64,000 nucleotides of DNA. Source: an uncultured Lachnospiraceae bacterium (GTDB lineage Bacteria; Bacillota; Clostridia; Lachnospirales; Lachnospiraceae). This document shows positions 62,486-64,000 of the stretch, one piece after another. The first letter of the stretch is position 1; each line of letters opens with the position of its first letter. The stretch spans positions 96,811 to 160,810 of the forward strand of contig CAJTXA010000006.1 in assembly GCA_910579865.1 (NCBI GenBank), in the 5' to 3' direction. A model generated the notes under the pieces. That model ran no database searches and was not told the origin of the DNA. It was given only the letters and a program-made list of their open reading frames with translations. Both the position numbers and the translations under genes were made by a program.

Positions 62486-63061
62486 CTCAGAATATGTGGC
62501 ATATTAAAGCCTACAAGCGGGACAATTTTTTTTGATGGTATTGATATAAGTAAAGAAAATTATCGTTCTATTTTGGATTATCTACCTCAAAATTTTGGTT
62601 ACTATCCTGAATTTACAGGAATGAATTTTCTTTTATATATGATGGCATTGAAAGACATTGTGAAGTCACAGTCAAAGCAGAAAGCAAAAGAACTTTTGTA
62701 GTTGGTATCTTTACAAAATATCGCCAAAAAGAAAATCAAAACCTATTCCAGCGGCATGAAACAACGATTAGGAATTGCATAGGCATTACTCAATCAACCA
62801 AAACTTCTCGTTTTAGATGAATCAACTGTTGGACTTGACCCCAAAGAAAGGGTAAGATTTCGAAATTTGATTACTGATTTGGGAAAGGAAAGCATTGTGT
62901 TGCTATCAACACATATCGTATCTGATATTGAACATATTGCAGATAAAATTTTGATGATGAAAGACGGACAGTTAATTTATCAAGATAAATTGGACAATAG
63001 CAAGGTAAATTTGGAGGACTTCTATTTACAGCATATTGACGAGGAGGAAGAACATGAATAA
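62486..63061 (+). pseudogene. ABC transporter ATPase, 5'-truncated with two stops
   Basis: One frame gives LRICGILKPTSGTIFFDGID, TYSSGMKQRLGIA (signature SSGMKQ), LLVLDESTVGLDP (Walker B) and LLSTHIVSDIEHIADKI (H-loop). The Walker A part is missing. Two in-frame TAG codons interrupt it at 62699 and 62780, at places where one base change from GAG and CAG would restore the usual sequence. Remnant of a BcrA/BceA-type exporter ATPase. The permease remnant overlaps its end. Confidence 0.85.
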
Positions 63062-63208
63062 TTTTATGGTTTTATACCAATATGATTGTAAAAGCTGTTT
63101 GACAAGAAAATAACTTGGATTACTTTCGCATTGTGTATAGCAACAGTTATCATTTTCCTTTGTGCTCCTTTCATTGGCTCTTACAGTGTAAGGAATACAA
63201 TGGATCTA
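63054..63208 (+). pseudogene. ABC transporter permease fragment
   Basis: ATG 63054 after GAGGAGG opens MNNFMVLYQYDCKSCLTRK and stops; dropping one base from an A run continues as ITWITFALCIATVIIFLCAP, a membrane helix. Frameshift near 63115, and the rest is replaced by the IS element. Partner of the ATPase remnant. Confidence 0.75.
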
Positions 63209-64000
63209 TGTCAATACTTTGGACAAAAAAAGTCGAAAGATTATGCTGCTTTTTTGAGTTCCTCATCCTCCTTTTGCTGAGGTGTCATATAACCAATTGC
63301 ACTATGGATTCGGTTGCGGTTATACCAGCCCTCTATATATTCAAAGATTGCCCTGCGGGCCTCCTTTGAATCTTGATACGTATGAAGATAGATTTCTTCC
63401 TTTTTTAGTACAGAATGGAACGATTCGATACAAGCATTGTCATATGGATTTCCCTTTCGGCTAAATGAATGCCGTATCTCCCTGCTGTTCAGGAACTTCT
63501 CAAATGATTGGCTTGTATACTGGCTTCCCAAGTCGCTGTGAAGAATGATCCCTCTAGTCTCCCTGACATTCAGACAGGCGTTCTTAACAGCTTCTACCGC
63601 CAGTTCTGCTGTCATGGATGTTCCATACGCATATCCGATGATCTTACGGCTGCACAAGTCCATTACTGATGCCAGATAGGTCCATCCCTCTTTTTGTACA
63701 TGGATATAGGTAATATCGGTACACCATTTCTGGTTGATGGTTTCCGTCTCGAAATCACGTTTCAGAATATTTTCTTTATCATCTGGAACGGTTCCGTGAC
63801 TGGCATGATGGTTGTATTTCTTTACTACAACAGAGCGCAGTCCCTGCTTTGCCATATGCCGCTGAACCCGTTTTATGCTGCAGGGAATCCCACTGCCATT
63901 GAGGGTACGACATATTTTAACTGCCCCATACCGCTTCTTTGAATCTTCATAAGCTTCCTTTACCTTCTGGCTGAATTCCTCATATTCCTTCTTCCGGTTT
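63209..64000 (-). mobile_element. IS3-family insertion sequence (partial)
   Basis: The transposase gene runs off the right edge. The inner end is set near 63209, where TGTCAATACTTTGGACA resembles IS3-family terminal repeats; no other end is visible to confirm it. It cuts the permease remnant. Confidence 0.75.
63241..64000 (-). CDS. IS3-family transposase OrfB, 5' end outside the window
   Basis: At least 253 residues. HTH_21 region (YGAVKICRTLNGSGIPCSIK) and an rve integrase core with DDE acids in TDITYI, HSDLGSQY and CIESFHSVLKK. C-terminus GWYNRNRIHSAIGYMTPQQ is complete. The frame stays open to base 64000, so the start and OrfA are beyond the edge. Base composition is richer in G and C than the neighbours. 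Confidence 0.95.
   Translation of the reverse strand, partial: NRKKEYEEFSQKVKEAYEDSKKRYGAVKICRTLNGSGIPCSIKRVQRHMAKQGLRSVVVKKYNHHASHGTVPDDKENILKRDFETETINQKWCTDITYIHVQKEGWTYLASVMDLCSRKIIGYAYGTSMTAELAVEAVKNACLNVRETRGIILHSDLGSQYTSQSFEKFLNSREIRHSFSRKGNPYDNACIESFHSVLKKEEIYLHTYQDSKEARRAIFEYIEGWYNRNRIHSAIGYMTPQQKEDEELKKAA

Noticed and set aside
1..64000. CRISPR array, tRNA, rRNA or replication origin
   Set aside because: No regularly spaced direct repeats, no cloverleaf and no DnaA-box cluster were seen by eye; a tRNAscan or similar run would settle it.

Overview
The window is AT-rich DNA from a Gram-positive anaerobe of the Clostridia, most likely a gut Lachnospiraceae. Reasons: AGGAGG-type ribosome binding sites before most genes, a two-NBD (EcfA-A fusion) ECF transporter, a Firmicutes-type short RpoD, LuxS, DUF2680-like and DUF3298 proteins, archaeal-type glycogen debranching enzyme next to type I pullulanase, and rhamnose genes. 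Almost everything from 2.2 to 60.4 kb is on the minus strand. I saw no tRNA, rRNA, CRISPR array or replication origin.

Left edge (1-2.1 kb): small accessory region with an HNH nuclease, gene remnants, a GNAT acetyltransferase and an M24 peptidase. 2.2-6 kb: an ECF vitamin-type transporter operon (S component, double ATPase, nicotinamidase-like hydrolase) and a HAD hydrolase; its missing EcfT subunit lies 15 kb away (20.3-21.0 kb) but carries an almost identical promoter. 6.2-19.9 kb: a starch/maltodextrin locus with an AraC regulator, malQ, pullulanase, glycogen debranching enzyme, an ABC importer (malG/malF/malE-like), a LacI regulator and a GH31 glucosidase. The malF-like gene is out of frame at a run of eight G, so the importer looks switched off or slippage-dependent in this sequence.

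20-24.3 kb: ecfT, a broken GNAT gene, a lipoprotein and an orphan TreR. 24.4-33.1 kb: an HscC-type Hsp70 with two giant tandem-duplicated J-like/TPR proteins. 33.3-36.6 kb: an RNA-repair operon (RNA ligase, then an HD phosphoesterase-polynucleotide kinase fusion) translationally coupled to a membrane-anchored DUF3298 protein. 36.8-40.2 kb: ferritin-like protein, two-component system and a small secreted DUF2680-like protein. 40.3-49.1 kb: glutamate synthase (gltB, gltD), rpoD and a lipid kinase. 49.3-57.3 kb: rhaB, rhaA, acetyltransferase, yqeY, galE, AraC regulator, mutY, luxS.

57.6-64 kb is accessory: an unrecognised coiled-coil/winged-helix protein, two tiny basic proteins (one not predicted by simple ORF length cut-offs), a CPBP protease whose best start codon is ATA, a lipoprotein, and a decayed ABC transporter cut by an IS3-family element that runs off the right edge. 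The leader of the 83-residue Cys-motif protein (59897-59980) can fold into a closed helix plus an H-type pseudoknot that both cover the Shine-Dalgarno sequence. I regard this as the best candidate in the window for an undescribed regulatory RNA.
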